Below, in pieces: positions 26,484 to 34,746 of a stretch of DNA of 64,000 bases. Location: positions 5,456,001 to 5,520,000 of the forward strand of contig NZ_BLKZ01000001.1 in assembly GCF_010723575.1 (NCBI RefSeq), read 5' to 3'. The number at the start of each line of letters is the position of its first letter. The first letter of the stretch is position 1. The notes under the pieces were generated by a model, which did no database searches, was not told the DNA's origin, and saw only the letters and a program-made list of their open reading frames with translations. Made by a program: the position numbers and the translations under genes. The stretch comes from Mycobacterium bourgelatii (lineage in GTDB: Bacteria; Actinomycetota; Actinomycetes; Mycobacteriales; Mycobacteriaceae).

Positions 26484-26927
26484 CTACTTGCCCTTCTTCA
26501 CTTTCAACACCCGCGAGCGCAGTTCCTGCGTGGCGGCGTCCATGGTCCCCTTGACGGCACGCTTGAGCACGAAGCCCGGCAGCGGCACATTCGGGTCCAC
26601 GGTCACCTGGAACTTGACCAAGGTGTTGTCACCCTTGGGAATCAGGGTGTAACTGCCGTCCTGCGATTTCTGCTGGCCGGAGCTGACCAGCGACCAGCTC
26701 ACCACGTTGTCATCCCACGTGTAGGCCACAACTTGCTCATCGGTAATGCCCGCCGTCTTCACCCGCATCTTGACCTTGCTGGGCCGGCCGTCTTCGCCGG
26801 TCTCCAGAACTTCTGCGCTTTCGTGCGGTCCCGACCATTCGGGCATCGCTTCGAACTCTGCGATGACGTCCAGAATCTCCTCGGGCGTGGCTTCGATGAG
26901 TATTTCGCGGGATTCTTTGATTGCCAT
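26484..26927 (-). CDS. SRPBCC (START-like) protein, Rv0854-like
   Basis: 147 residues, same length as Mtb Rv0854. Helix-grip fold (REILIEATPEEILDVIAEF, MRVKTAGITDEQVVAYTWDD, TLVKFQVTVDPNVPLPGFV). The most diverged of the three paralogues here. It heads the minus-strand unit Rv0854-like, far, Rv0856-like, membrane protein, Rv0857-like. It is divergent from kdc with only 58 bases between starts. The ATG chosen follows family starts; upstream in-frame sequence is non-coding. Confidence 0.82.
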   Translation of the reverse strand: MAIKESREILIEATPEEILDVIAEFEAMPEWSGPHESAEVLETGEDGRPSKVKMRVKTAGITDEQVVAYTWDDNVVSWSLVSSGQQKSQDGSYTLIPKGDNTLVKFQVTVDPNVPLPGFVLKRAVKGTMDAATQELRSRVLKVKKGK

Positions 26928-26985
26928 GGCCCGCACGATATCGAACGGGCGTCCGGCCGGAAAGCACCTCTTTCGGCGTACCGTC

Positions 26986-28671
26986 ATGATCGTGACTGAT
27001 CCAGCGACCAACTCCGTTTACACCGTCGGCGACTACCTCCTCGACCGGCTGGCCGAACTCGGCGTCACTGAGATCTTCGGCGTGCCCGGTGACTACAACC
27101 TGGCGTTTCTGGACCACATCGTGGCCCATCCGAGCATCCGATGGGTGGGCAGCGCCAACGAGCTGAACGCCGGGTACGCCGCAGACGGCTACGGTCGGCT
27201 ACGCGGAATGTCGGCTGTGGTAACGACTTTCGGGGTAGGCGAGCTGTCGGCGACGAACGCGGTGGCGGGCAGCTATGCCGAGCACGTGCCAGTCGTGCAC
27301 ATTGTCGGCGGGCCGTCCAAAGACGCTCAGGGTGCCCGTCGTGCGCTGCATCATTCCCTCGGCGACGGCGACTTCGAACGCTTCCTTCGCATCAGCCGCG
27401 AAATCACCTGTGCGCAAGCGAATCTCATGCCGGCAACCGCCTGCCGGGAAATCGACCGGGTACTGTCCGAGGTGCGGGAACAGAAGCGGCCTGGGTATCT
27501 GCTGTTGTCGACGGACGTGGCGCGCTTCCCCACCGAGCCGCCGGCAGCTCCGCTGCCCCGCTACACCGGCGGCACCAGTCCGCGCGCCCTGGCGATGTTC
27601 ACCGAGGCAGCGCAGAAGCTCATCGGCGACCACCGACTGACCGTGCTCGCCGACCTGTTGGTGCACCGCCTGCAGGCCGTCGCTGAGCTCGAGGCGCTGC
27701 TGGTCGCCGACGTGGTACCCCACGCCACGCTGATGTGGGGCAAGAGCCTGCTCGACGAGAGTTCGCCGAACTTCCTGGGCATCTACGCCGGGGCGGCCAG
27801 CGCCCCTTGGGTTCGCGAGGCCATCGAGCAGGCACCGGTGTTGGTGACGGCCGGCGTGGTGTTCACCGACATGGTCAGCGGCTTCTTCAGTCAGCGCATC
27901 GACCCGGCCAGGACCATCGATGTCGATCAGTACCAGAGCAGCGTCGCGGGTGAAGTCTTCGCGCCGTTGGAAATGGGCGCCGCGCTGCATGCCCTGGCCT
28001 CGATCCTGACCGAGCGGGGCATAACGTCGCCGCCTGTGACCCCACCGCCGGCCGCACCTCCGCCGCCGACACCGTCACGGGACCAGCCGGTGACACAGGA
28101 GATGCTGTGGGACCGACTCTGCTCAGCCCTGACCCCGGGCAATGTCGTGCTGGCCGATCAGGGCACCTCGTTCTACGGAATGGCGGACCACCGCCTGCCG
28201 CATGGCGTCACGTTCATTGGCCAACCCCTTTGGGGCTCAATCGGTTACACGCTCCCCGCCGCTGTCGGGGCGGCAGTCGCGCATCCTGAACGCCGGACGG
28301 TCTTGCTGATCGGAGATGGCGCCGCCCAGTTGACAATCCAGGAACTCGGCACGTTCTCCCGCGAGGGTTTGTCGCCGGTCATCGTGGTGGTGAACAACGA
28401 CGGATACACCGTCGAGCGGGCAATTCACGGTGAGACGGCCCCGTACAACGACATTGTGGCGTGGAAGTGGACCGAGGTGCCCCGCGCCCTCGGGGTGGCG
28501 GAGCATCTGGCGTTTCGGGTGCAGAACTACGGTGAACTCGACGACGCGCTCACCGCCGCGGCCACGCATCGCGACCGGATGGTCTTCGTCGAGGTGGTAT
28601 TGCCGAGGCTCGAGATCCCGCCGCTGCTAGGCCAATTGGTCGGGAACCTGGCCCCCAAGGTCCCCCACTGA
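26986..28671 (+). CDS. kdc: Branched-chain alpha-keto-acid decarboxylase (Kdc/Pdc type)
   Basis: 561 residues; thiamin-diphosphate enzyme matching Mtb Rv0853c, reported to decarboxylate branched-chain and aromatic 2-keto acids to aldehydes. N-terminal PYR domain with the activating glutamate in SANELNAGYAADGYGR; middle domain; a Pro-rich linker (about 345-365); C-terminal PP domain with GDGAAQLTIQELGTF and the closing NNDGYTVERAIHG of the ThDP/Mg motif. The His pair of pyruvate-decarboxylase-type enzymes appears as RRALHHSL. A GTG two codons downstream is an alternative start. Confidence 0.9.
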   Translation: MIVTDPATNSVYTVGDYLLDRLAELGVTEIFGVPGDYNLAFLDHIVAHPSIRWVGSANELNAGYAADGYGRLRGMSAVVTTFGVGELSATNAVAGSYAEHVPVVHIVGGPSKDAQGARRALHHSLGDGDFERFLRISREITCAQANLMPATACREIDRVLSEVREQKRPGYLLLSTDVARFPTEPPAAPLPRYTGGTSPRALAMFTEAAQKLIGDHRLTVLADLLVHRLQAVAELEALLVADVVPHATLMWGKSLLDESSPNFLGIYAGAASAPWVREAIEQAPVLVTAGVVFTDMVSGFFSQRIDPARTIDVDQYQSSVAGEVFAPLEMGAALHALASILTERGITSPPVTPPPAAPPPPTPSRDQPVTQEMLWDRLCSALTPGNVVLADQGTSFYGMADHRLPHGVTFIGQPLWGSIGYTLPAAVGAAVAHPERRTVLLIGDGAAQLTIQELGTFSREGLSPVIVVVNNDGYTVERAIHGETAPYNDIVAWKWTEVPRALGVAEHLAFRVQNYGELDDALTAAATHRDRMVFVEVVLPRLEIPPLLGQLVGNLAPKVPH

Positions 28672-28793
28672 GGCCGTCGCTGGGTCAACATCCGACGCTC
28701 GACGCTCTGCGCCGAACGTGTGGGATATTGCCCCGCACCCAAAAATTCAGGGCCGCAGGGCACACACTCGAGCACGCAACTCGGGCGCGCCGC

Positions 28794-29429
28794 TTACTCC
28801 GTGTCGATACGCATCATGTCGGTGAGTCGCCCGACGAACAGCGGTGGGTAAGCGCCGAATCCCGCTCCGATCATCCATTGAGCCGCGGCATCGGGATGGT
28901 CGATCCACTCCCTGGCTCGCTCCTCGTCGGGAAACTCCTGCAGGATCAGGACCTCGCGCGGGTCGTCAAAGGCCTGAAACACCCAGGTCTTTCGGATACC
29001 CGCGGCGGTGAACCGGTCCATCGCAAGGTTGACCTCCGCACTGAGCGTCGACACATCGTCCACCGAAGCGATCGCGGCCACCACCACACCGGGAACCCTC
29101 GGCACCGACTGGGCGGCGGGCGGCACGGCCACAAACCGGTCGACGATCTCGCCCGCGAAAACGGCGGGGATGTCGTCGACGCCGACCGCGTCGAACCAGT
29201 CGAAGAAGATGCGCGACCTAAGCAGTTCCACGATCGGCTCGCGGCTGTGCACCCCGATCATCACCAGGACGCGGCCGTAGTCACGCGTTGACGTATAGAC
29301 CAGAACGTGATGGGCGCCGATATCGGAAAGGGCGGACTGGTTTCGTTGCAGTACCGGCCACACTCGGGTCGGATCGGGGATCCGGTAATCGGATGCGATC
29401 ACCATCGAGTGAATGTCGCCGTCGGTCAC
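28794..29429 (-). CDS. Conserved protein coupled to fadD16
   Basis: 211-residue soluble protein, apparently two ABM-like ferredoxin-fold halves (RVLVMIGVHSREPIVELLRS in the first; EVLILQEFPDEERAREWID in the second). Database records for similar proteins are often labelled fatty-acid--CoA ligase, but no AMP-binding motif is visible, so that label looks wrong. Its GTG start overlaps the fadD16 stop as GTGA, so it is translated with the ligase and may handle the same substrate. Function not assignable. Confidence 0.72.
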   Translation of the reverse strand: MTDGDIHSMVIASDYRIPDPTRVWPVLQRNQSALSDIGAHHVLVYTSTRDYGRVLVMIGVHSREPIVELLRSRIFFDWFDAVGVDDIPAVFAGEIVDRFVAVPPAAQSVPRVPGVVVAAIASVDDVSTLSAEVNLAMDRFTAAGIRKTWVFQAFDDPREVLILQEFPDEERAREWIDHPDAAAQWMIGAGFGAYPPLFVGRLTDMMRIDTE

Positions 29430-30841
29430 CGGAGTTGGTCCTTCATCACCTTGCCGGTGGCGTTCAGTGGCAGCGCGTCGAGGAACTCGATGGATCGTGG
29501 CGCCTTATACCCCGCCATCCGGTTGCGGCACCACGTGATCAAATCATCTTCGGAGACTTCGGCTTTCGGAACGACGAAGGCCTTCCCCACTTGGCCGAGG
29601 CGCTCGTCGGGAACCCCGATCACAGCGACCTGCGCAACGGCGGGGTGCTCCAGCAGGAAGCCCTCGATCTCGGCCGGATAGGCGTTGAACCCCCCTACGA
29701 TGAACATGTCCTTCTTGCGTCCATTGATTCGCAAGCGGCCGTTCGCGTCCAGACTGCCGAGGTCCCCGGTGTGCAACCATCCGTCGTCATCGATCGCCTC
29801 CGCGGTGGCAACGGGATCATCGAGATAGCCTTGCATGACACTGTACCCGCGGACCAGCACTTCCCCGTCGTCAGCGATGCGCACCTCAACATCTTCGCAG
29901 GGTAGACCCGCGGTGGTCGCTACATCCGTGAACGAGTCGCCGGGCCGCGACAACGTGACATTGCCGGCTTCGGTGAGCCCGTAACCCGTCATCAACGTCT
30001 GGAACGGCAGTTCCGTATGGATCCGACGGACGAGCTCGACGGGGATGTCGGCCGCGCCCGTCACGGCCGCACGCAATGTCGAAAGCTTGGACTTGTCGGA
30101 CACGGTCAGCAACGAGTGATACAGCGTCGGCGGGCCGGGCAGCATCGTGATGCGCTCGCGCGCAATGAGATCCACCACGGTGTCGAGGTCGAAAACGGGG
30201 ACCGGCAGCATCGTGGCGCCGCGGAGGAAGGATGCGACGAGTCCCGCCTTCAACCCGAAGGTGTGGAAGTACGGGTTGATCATCAGGTAGCGGTCGCCCT
30301 CGCGCAGATCCGCCAGCGTCGCCCACTCGTCGTACATGCGCAGCGTCTGGCGGTGATTGAGCATCGCGCCCTTGGGCCGTCCCGTGGTGCCCGAGGTGAA
30401 GATGATGTCCGAAATGTCGGTGCCGCTCACCTGCCGCTGCAACGGTGAACCGCTGGCCAGAAAGTCGGATTTGAGGTCGATGACCGGAATTCCGGCGGGA
30501 ACGGCTGAACCCGAGGCGTAGTCGAGACCCAGAAAGTCCTTCTGGACCAGGACGACCTTCGCCCCGCTGCGGACGATGATGTCGCCCGCCTCGTCGGGTT
30601 TGAACCGCGTGTTGACCGGCACCAGCACGCCGCCGACCGTCAGCAATCCGAATGCCGCGATGATCCACTCGGCCGAGTTGGGCGCCCAGATGGCGGCCCG
30701 GTCGCCCTTCTCGATACCGATGGACGCGAATGCCCCTGCGGCACAACGAATCCGATCAACCACCTGAACGAAGCTCAGCCGCAAGGTCCCGTCCACGACC
30801 GCCTCGGCATCGCCGAAGCGGTCGGCCGAGCTCAGGACCAT
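29426..30841 (-). CDS. fadD16: Acyl-CoA synthetase (FadD16-like)
   Basis: AMP-forming ligase that activates a carboxylic acid to its CoA ester. Motifs: P-loop-like TSGTTGRPKGAMLNHRQ, TGYGLTEAGN, WLHTGDLGSLDANGRLRINGRKKD, and the C-terminal catalytic lysine in LPLNATGKVMKD. From the ATG at 30841 it has 471 residues, yet family-like sequence (GQAWQTIPEMV) continues upstream to about 30870 where no ATG, GTG or TTG exists in frame; a CTG at 30874 could be the true start, coupled to the amidohydrolase stop. I recall Mtb FadD16 (Rv0852) as truncated (about 264 residues); here it is full length. Confidence 0.85.
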   Translation of the reverse strand: MVLSSADRFGDAEAVVDGTLRLSFVQVVDRIRCAAGAFASIGIEKGDRAAIWAPNSAEWIIAAFGLLTVGGVLVPVNTRFKPDEAGDIIVRSGAKVVLVQKDFLGLDYASGSAVPAGIPVIDLKSDFLASGSPLQRQVSGTDISDIIFTSGTTGRPKGAMLNHRQTLRMYDEWATLADLREGDRYLMINPYFHTFGLKAGLVASFLRGATMLPVPVFDLDTVVDLIARERITMLPGPPTLYHSLLTVSDKSKLSTLRAAVTGAADIPVELVRRIHTELPFQTLMTGYGLTEAGNVTLSRPGDSFTDVATTAGLPCEDVEVRIADDGEVLVRGYSVMQGYLDDPVATAEAIDDDGWLHTGDLGSLDANGRLRINGRKKDMFIVGGFNAYPAEIEGFLLEHPAVAQVAVIGVPDERLGQVGKAFVVPKAEVSEDDLITWCRNRMAGYKAPRSIEFLDALPLNATGKVMKDQLR

Positions 30842-30878
30842 CTCGGGGATGGTCTGCCAGGCTTGCCCGTTCAGGGCG

Positions 30879-32069
30879 TCAAACCGTGACGAGCCGAGAC
30901 AGGTTCCCGCCCATGATCTTCGCTTGGTCGTCGACCGGCAGGTGCGACAGCGCGTTGACGTAGTACGTCGGCTCCGCCAGCCCTTCCGGGTGTGGCCAGT
31001 CCGAGCCGTACAGCACTTGGTCCACACCAACGAGGTTGATCAGATCGTCGATGCCGTCTTCGAAGAACGGGCTCACGTGGATCCGGTTCTTGACCATCTC
31101 GACGGGGTCGCTCGGGAAAACTTCCGGCGCCTTCCGGTAGACCTCGGCCAGGCCGTCCAGCAGCGGGGTCATCCACTTCGAGCCGGCCTCGACGATGGCG
31201 ACCTTCAGCTTCGGGTGGCGGTAGAGCGCGCCGTGGATCACCCACGAACCCACCGCATCCTGAATCGGCCGCCATTCGTTGAGGATGCCCATCGCGTTGG
31301 TCTGGAACGGCAGCATTTCTTGCTCGGCGCCGTCCCACTCGGAGGTGTACCGGGAGTAACCGCTGTCGCTGGAATGCATGCCGACCAGCACGTCGTACTC
31401 GACGACGCGCTCCCAGAACGGGTCGAATTCGGGCACCGCGAACGACCGGGGACCGCGGAAGCCCGGGACCGGCGCCGGGCGGATCAGGATGGCGCGGGCG
31501 CCGCGCTTGACGGCCCATTCCAACTCCTCGATCGCCTTCTCGACGATCGGCAGCGTGATGACCGGGGTGGTGAAGATCCGATTCTGGTAGTTGAAGCCCC
31601 AGACCTCGTCGAGCCACTCGTTCAGCGCGTGGACCAGAACGTGGATGGCGACGGGGTCGTCGCGCAACCGCTCCTCGAGCAGGCTGGCCAGCGTCGGGAA
31701 CATCAGGGTGCGGTCCAGACCCAGCTCGTTCATCTTCTCCAGGCGCGGACCGGGCTCGAAGAACGCCGGGATCGCCCGCATCGGCTCGCCGAACAGCTCG
31801 CGCTTGCTCTTGCCGTCCGGGTTGCCGTACTTGAAGTACTCCTCCCAGGCGCCCGGCCGGGCGACGACCTCGAAGGTCGGGTTGGGAATGTAATTGCTGA
31901 TGTGGCCGCGGATCGCAATCTTGGTGCGCCCATTGATCTGCACGTACTGGACGTAGTCCTTGTACGCCTTGGGCAGGAACTTGGTCAGGGCCTCGGGCGG
32001 CTCGTAAAGATGGTTGTCCGCGTCAAAGATCGGAAACGGGACGTCTTCCCGGTGCGACAACTGGCCCAT
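30879..32069 (-). CDS. Amidohydrolase-2 family metal-dependent hydrolase
   Basis: 396 residues, COG2159 TIM-barrel hydrolase/decarboxylase. N-terminal metal motif FDADNHLYEPPE, a mid-protein histidine in VLVGMHSSDSGY, and the C-terminal aspartate in GSDWPHPEG are the expected ligands. Relatives hydrolyse or decarboxylate aromatic or ring-opened acids; many neighbour steroid and aromatic degradation genes. AAGGAGG precedes the ATG. A perfect GAGAATACTATTCTC palindrome lies 22 bases upstream. fadD16 follows directly, so the pair may generate and activate an acid. Confidence 0.84.
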   Translation of the reverse strand: MGQLSHREDVPFPIFDADNHLYEPPEALTKFLPKAYKDYVQYVQINGRTKIAIRGHISNYIPNPTFEVVARPGAWEEYFKYGNPDGKSKRELFGEPMRAIPAFFEPGPRLEKMNELGLDRTLMFPTLASLLEERLRDDPVAIHVLVHALNEWLDEVWGFNYQNRIFTTPVITLPIVEKAIEELEWAVKRGARAILIRPAPVPGFRGPRSFAVPEFDPFWERVVEYDVLVGMHSSDSGYSRYTSEWDGAEQEMLPFQTNAMGILNEWRPIQDAVGSWVIHGALYRHPKLKVAIVEAGSKWMTPLLDGLAEVYRKAPEVFPSDPVEMVKNRIHVSPFFEDGIDDLINLVGVDQVLYGSDWPHPEGLAEPTYYVNALSHLPVDDQAKIMGGNLSRLVTV

Positions 32070-32091
32070 GGAACCCTCCTTCTTGATTTAC

Positions 32092-32106
32092 GAGAATACT
32101 ATTCTC
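32092..32106. promoter_or_regulatory. GAGAAT palindrome upstream of the amidohydrolase operon
   Basis: GAGAATACTATTCTC is a perfect palindrome (7-base arms, one central base). On the minus strand its centre (TAGTAT) could be a -10 box, so a bound protein would block the promoter. Related sites occur at 32644, 54960, 55137 and 62139. Confidence 0.72.
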
Positions 32107-32155
32107 TTAGTTGCCTGACCGCAACGTGCCCCCTGCCCACGAAGACTCGCAGCAG

Positions 32156-32599
32156 CTAGCACGAGACGGTGATCTTGAAGCTCGCAGTAACGGGATCATT
32201 CGGTTTGTCGAATTTGTAGCCGTGGGCCGTACCGGTGATCGTGAAAGATTTGCCGCTCACGCTCGTGTTGGCATCACCCTGGCCACCTTGCGAGTACATG
32301 CCGGTAAAGCCACTCATGTTCTGGATGCGCACGGACTCGGCCAACGGCTTGGCTCCGCGCCCATCCACGAAAACGGTGGCCCCGGCGAAATCGCCGCCGA
32401 TGTGAATCTTCCGATACCACTGCACCTGACTGCACTTCACGACCGCGACGTTTGTGTTCTTTCCGTCGACAGTGACCGATGCCGTGCTGGAGAGCTCGGT
32501 CGGCGGTTGCGCGTCGCAGGCCCCGACGAGGGCGGCCACGAACACTGCACCGACTGCGGTGGTCAAGTGGGTGGTTAGGTGGGTGGTTCGGTGGCCCAT
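32156..32599 (-). CDS. LpqH-like (19-kDa antigen family) lipoprotein
   Basis: 147 residues. Signal peptide with a lipobox LVGAC (lipidated Cys28), then a beta-rich exported domain matching the mycobacterial 19-kDa antigen family (VTVDGKNTNVAVVKCSQVQW, SGFTGMYSQGGQGD, GTAHGYKFDKPNDPVTASFK, ending ITVSC). Two cysteines, near 56 and at the C-terminus, likely pair. Outer-leaflet or envelope location. The N-terminus contains a short tandem repeat (THLTT twice). Divergent from the enoyl-CoA hydratase gene across a 111-base gap with GAGAAT half-sites. Confidence 0.85.
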   Translation of the reverse strand: MGHRTTHLTTHLTTAVGAVFVAALVGACDAQPPTELSSTASVTVDGKNTNVAVVKCSQVQWYRKIHIGGDFAGATVFVDGRGAKPLAESVRIQNMSGFTGMYSQGGQGDANTSVSGKSFTITGTAHGYKFDKPNDPVTASFKITVSC

Positions 32600-32643
32600 T
32601 GATCCACCCCCATCCTCATCCAGGACGCACTTCGGCCTGCGAC

Positions 32644-32671
32644 GATGATGCTATTCTCCGAATTGGAGAAT
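32644..32671. promoter_or_regulatory. GAGAAT-type half-sites upstream of the enoyl-CoA hydratase
   Basis: The minus strand of 32644-32658 reads GAGAATAGCATCATC, close to the site at 62139. Overlapping it, ATTCTCCGAATTGGAGAAT (32653-32671) is a perfect palindrome whose half-sites point outward, unlike the other copies. It lies 40 bases before the hydratase ATG. Confidence 0.5.
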
Positions 32672-32710
32672 GCCAATACCGGACGGCTTGGGCCCAAGGA
32701 GCAACGACGC

Positions 32711-33466
32711 ATGGTGGACCTGGAATTCGACTCTCTTGTTCCGGGACTGGCTGTGCTCACCATCGATCGACCCCACGCGCGCAATGCGATCGCGTTGGAC
32801 ACCATGCAGCAGCTAGAAGAGGCCCTCGATGCCGCCGCCGGCGCTCAAGCACTGGTCATCACCGGCGCCGGCGATCGGGCTTTTGTATCGGGCGGCGACC
32901 TCAAGGAGCTGGCCGCGCTGCGGACCGTAGAAGACGCCTCGGCGATGGCCAAACGGATGCGGTCGATATGCGATCAGCTGGCCGGCTTCCCAGCGCCGGT
33001 GATCGCCGCGATGAACGGCCACGCTTTTGGCGGCGGCGCCGAAGTAGCTGTCGCCGCCGACATTCGGGTGGCCGCCGACGACATCAAGATCGCCTTCAAT
33101 CAAGTGACGCTGGAAATCATGCCCGCCTGGGGCGGTGCCGAACGTCTCGCCGCGATTGTCGGAAAGGGCAGGGCACTGCTGCTGGCGGGCAGTGGAACCA
33201 CCCTCGATGCCGCCGAGGCCGAGCGGATCGGCCTGTTGGACCTGGTGTTGCCCCGCGCATCGTTCGATGAGGGATGGCGCTCGGTGGCGAGGTCGCTGGC
33301 CCGCCACCCGGCGACGGAAATTAAGCGTGTAATCAGCGGAGTTTCGCCCGACGAGGCGATAGCATCCTTTGCACGATTGTGGGTTGCCGACGCACACTGG
33401 CAGGCCGCAGAGCGAGTGATGAACCGCACCGCCCGGCCGCGCCCGGAAGCCGGAGGAACGACATGA
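32711..33466 (+). CDS. Enoyl-CoA hydratase/isomerase family protein
   Basis: 251 residues, crotonase fold. VLTIDRPHARNAIALDTMQQ, AFVSGGDLKELAALR and NGHAFGGGAEVAVAADIRVA form the CoA and oxyanion-hole regions; a glutamate occurs at LEIMPAWGGAERL, the position of one catalytic acid, while the other is not clear, so isomerase or hydratase activity cannot be decided. AAGGAGC precedes the ATG at 32711; earlier ATGs in frame lack one. Its stop overlaps the next gene (ATGA). Probably part of the lipid-catabolic set that shares GAGAAT sites. Confidence 0.85.
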   Translation: MVDLEFDSLVPGLAVLTIDRPHARNAIALDTMQQLEEALDAAAGAQALVITGAGDRAFVSGGDLKELAALRTVEDASAMAKRMRSICDQLAGFPAPVIAAMNGHAFGGGAEVAVAADIRVAADDIKIAFNQVTLEIMPAWGGAERLAAIVGKGRALLLAGSGTTLDAAEAERIGLLDLVLPRASFDEGWRSVARSLARHPATEIKRVISGVSPDEAIASFARLWVADAHWQAAERVMNRTARPRPEAGGTT

Positions 33467-33906
33467 CGTACAGGTTGTTGAGCGCGGGCTCGGCGATGTT
33501 AACCACTGCCCTGGTCGCTGTCTTGGTAGGGGGAGCGGGCGTACTAGTAGGCACCGGACGGGCCCACGCCGATGACCCGGCGATGCATCACGTCAAGTAC
33601 ACCGTTACCGCTAAAGACCCTATTTACGCCGACATTTACTACATCGACAAAGAGCCGCCGACCTTCGCCGACTACAGCCACAACCCCTATCAGTACGCAC
33701 CGCACGTCAACTTCGACGTCGGCCCTGACAAAGCGTGGAGCTTTGAATTGGACCTGGCAAAGCCCGAGGTGTGGGCGATGGTCACGGCGAGCACGGGCAC
33801 GGAACCGGGCACGCCGGGGCTTCATTGTGAACTGTCGGTGGATGGGGTCGTCGTCGTCTCGAAAGACGGCCCCAAGGGCGTGCTCTGTTCGATCCGGCAC
33901 TGGTGA
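33463..33906 (+). CDS. Exported MmpS-like beta-domain protein
   Basis: 147 residues. Signal peptide about 1-36 (AGSAMLTTALVAVLVGG, ending in GRAHA before DDPAMHH), then one beta-sandwich-like domain: VKYTVTAKDPIYADIYYID, FDVGPDKAWSFELDLAKP, and a closing LHCELSVDGVVVVSKDGPKG with a cysteine pair (LHCEL, VLCSIRHW). It resembles secreted MmpS-type proteins; I see no mmpL beside it. ATGA overlap with the hydratase gene. Its last 85 bases are antisense to the end of the TetR gene. Confidence 0.7.
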   Translation: MTYRLLSAGSAMLTTALVAVLVGGAGVLVGTGRAHADDPAMHHVKYTVTAKDPIYADIYYIDKEPPTFADYSHNPYQYAPHVNFDVGPDKAWSFELDLAKPEVWAMVTASTGTEPGTPGLHCELSVDGVVVVSKDGPKGVLCSIRHW

Positions 33907-34523
33907 ACAGCCCAGGACTGCGGGATGCCCTCAATCGGCTGCGGCTCGCCCTCGAGGCGGCGCAGATAACTTTCCACCAGCTCGCGGGTTTCGGCGTGCC
34001 CGGCGGACATGCCCACCGACTGCTCGAGCACCAGCATCCGCGACAAGCTGCTCATCAGCACCGCACACACCACCGGCGGCATGTCCTCACGGTCAACTCC
34101 GTAGCGCTCCAGTGCGGCCGCCACCGCCTTCCGCTCCTCCTCGCGGATACGCTCGGCGTAGTGGGCGAGTTCGGCTCGCATCTCCTTGCGGTGGTTGGCC
34201 AGCGCCATGAACTCCATCGAGATCCGGGTGAACCCCGGATCGGTGCCGTACCGCCAGATCGCCCACAACGGCTGCGGAGATTGCAGCAGTTTCGCCTGCA
34301 CCTGAAGACCTTCCTCGGCGCGGCGGCGCACGACCGCCACGAACAGCTCCTCCATGGTGCGGAAGTAGTAGTGCACCAACTGGGGTTTCAGCCCAGCCTT
34401 GTTCGCGAGCCGACGCGACGTCACGGCGGCGTAGCCCTCTTCGATCATCAGTTGCTCGGCCGCATCGAGCAGCAGACCGCGGTTCTTCGCGTCCGGCGCC
34501 CCGATCCTGCGGGCCGATCTCAC
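33822..34523 (-). CDS. TetR-family regulator, divergent from the P450
   Basis: 233 residues. N-terminal helix-turn-helix domain: LLDAAEQLMIEEGYAAVTSRRLANKAGLKPQLVHYYFRTMEEL; the rest is the ligand/dimer domain. GTG start with ACGGAGGAA upstream. The C-terminal 30 residues (from GIPQSWAV) are low in family character and run antisense into the MmpS-like gene, as if an earlier stop had been lost. It is divergent from the P450 at 34747; a double palindrome at 34626 is the likely operator. Confidence 0.84.
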   Translation of the reverse strand: MRSARRIGAPDAKNRGLLLDAAEQLMIEEGYAAVTSRRLANKAGLKPQLVHYYFRTMEELFVAVVRRRAEEGLQVQAKLLQSPQPLWAIWRYGTDPGFTRISMEFMALANHRKEMRAELAHYAERIREEERKAVAAALERYGVDREDMPPVVCAVLMSSLSRMLVLEQSVGMSAGHAETRELVESYLRRLEGEPQPIEGIPQSWAVHQCRIEQSTPLGPSFETTTTPSTDSSQ

Positions 34524-34625
34524 GAAATTCCTCCGTACCCTCAACGCTCGCCGACTAGCCACGCCGATCGTAGCCAGTGTGCCTGCCAGCTCGGCCGAGT
34601 CGCCTTGACCTCGACAATACCGCCA

Positions 34626-34645
34626 TGCTAAGCAAGTGCTCAGCA
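34626..34645. promoter_or_regulatory. Tandem TGCTNAGCA palindromes, likely TetR operator
   Basis: TGCTAAGCA (34626-34634) and TGCTCAGCA (34637-34645), each palindromic and two bases apart, lie between the divergent TetR and P450 genes, 101 bases before the P450 ATG. Direct repetition of palindromes is usual for TetR dimers binding in pairs. Confidence 0.6.
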
Positions 34646-34746
34646 CACCGACGGATTCAGGGCGGCGCCAGGCTTGCGCCGCCTCGCAGTGGTTGGACAA
34701 TTCGGCAGCGCCGGCAAAGCGGCCGGCTTCGGGAGGAACGCGCACT

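Noticed and set aside
28672..28793. Possible terminator between kdc and the 28794 gene
   Set aside because: Only a weak interrupted pairing of GTGTGGG with CCCCGCAC was seen; too poor to call.
30849..32159. 436-residue plus-strand frame opposite the amidohydrolase
   Set aside because: Antisense shadow; lacks family motifs and covers the GAGAAT palindrome.
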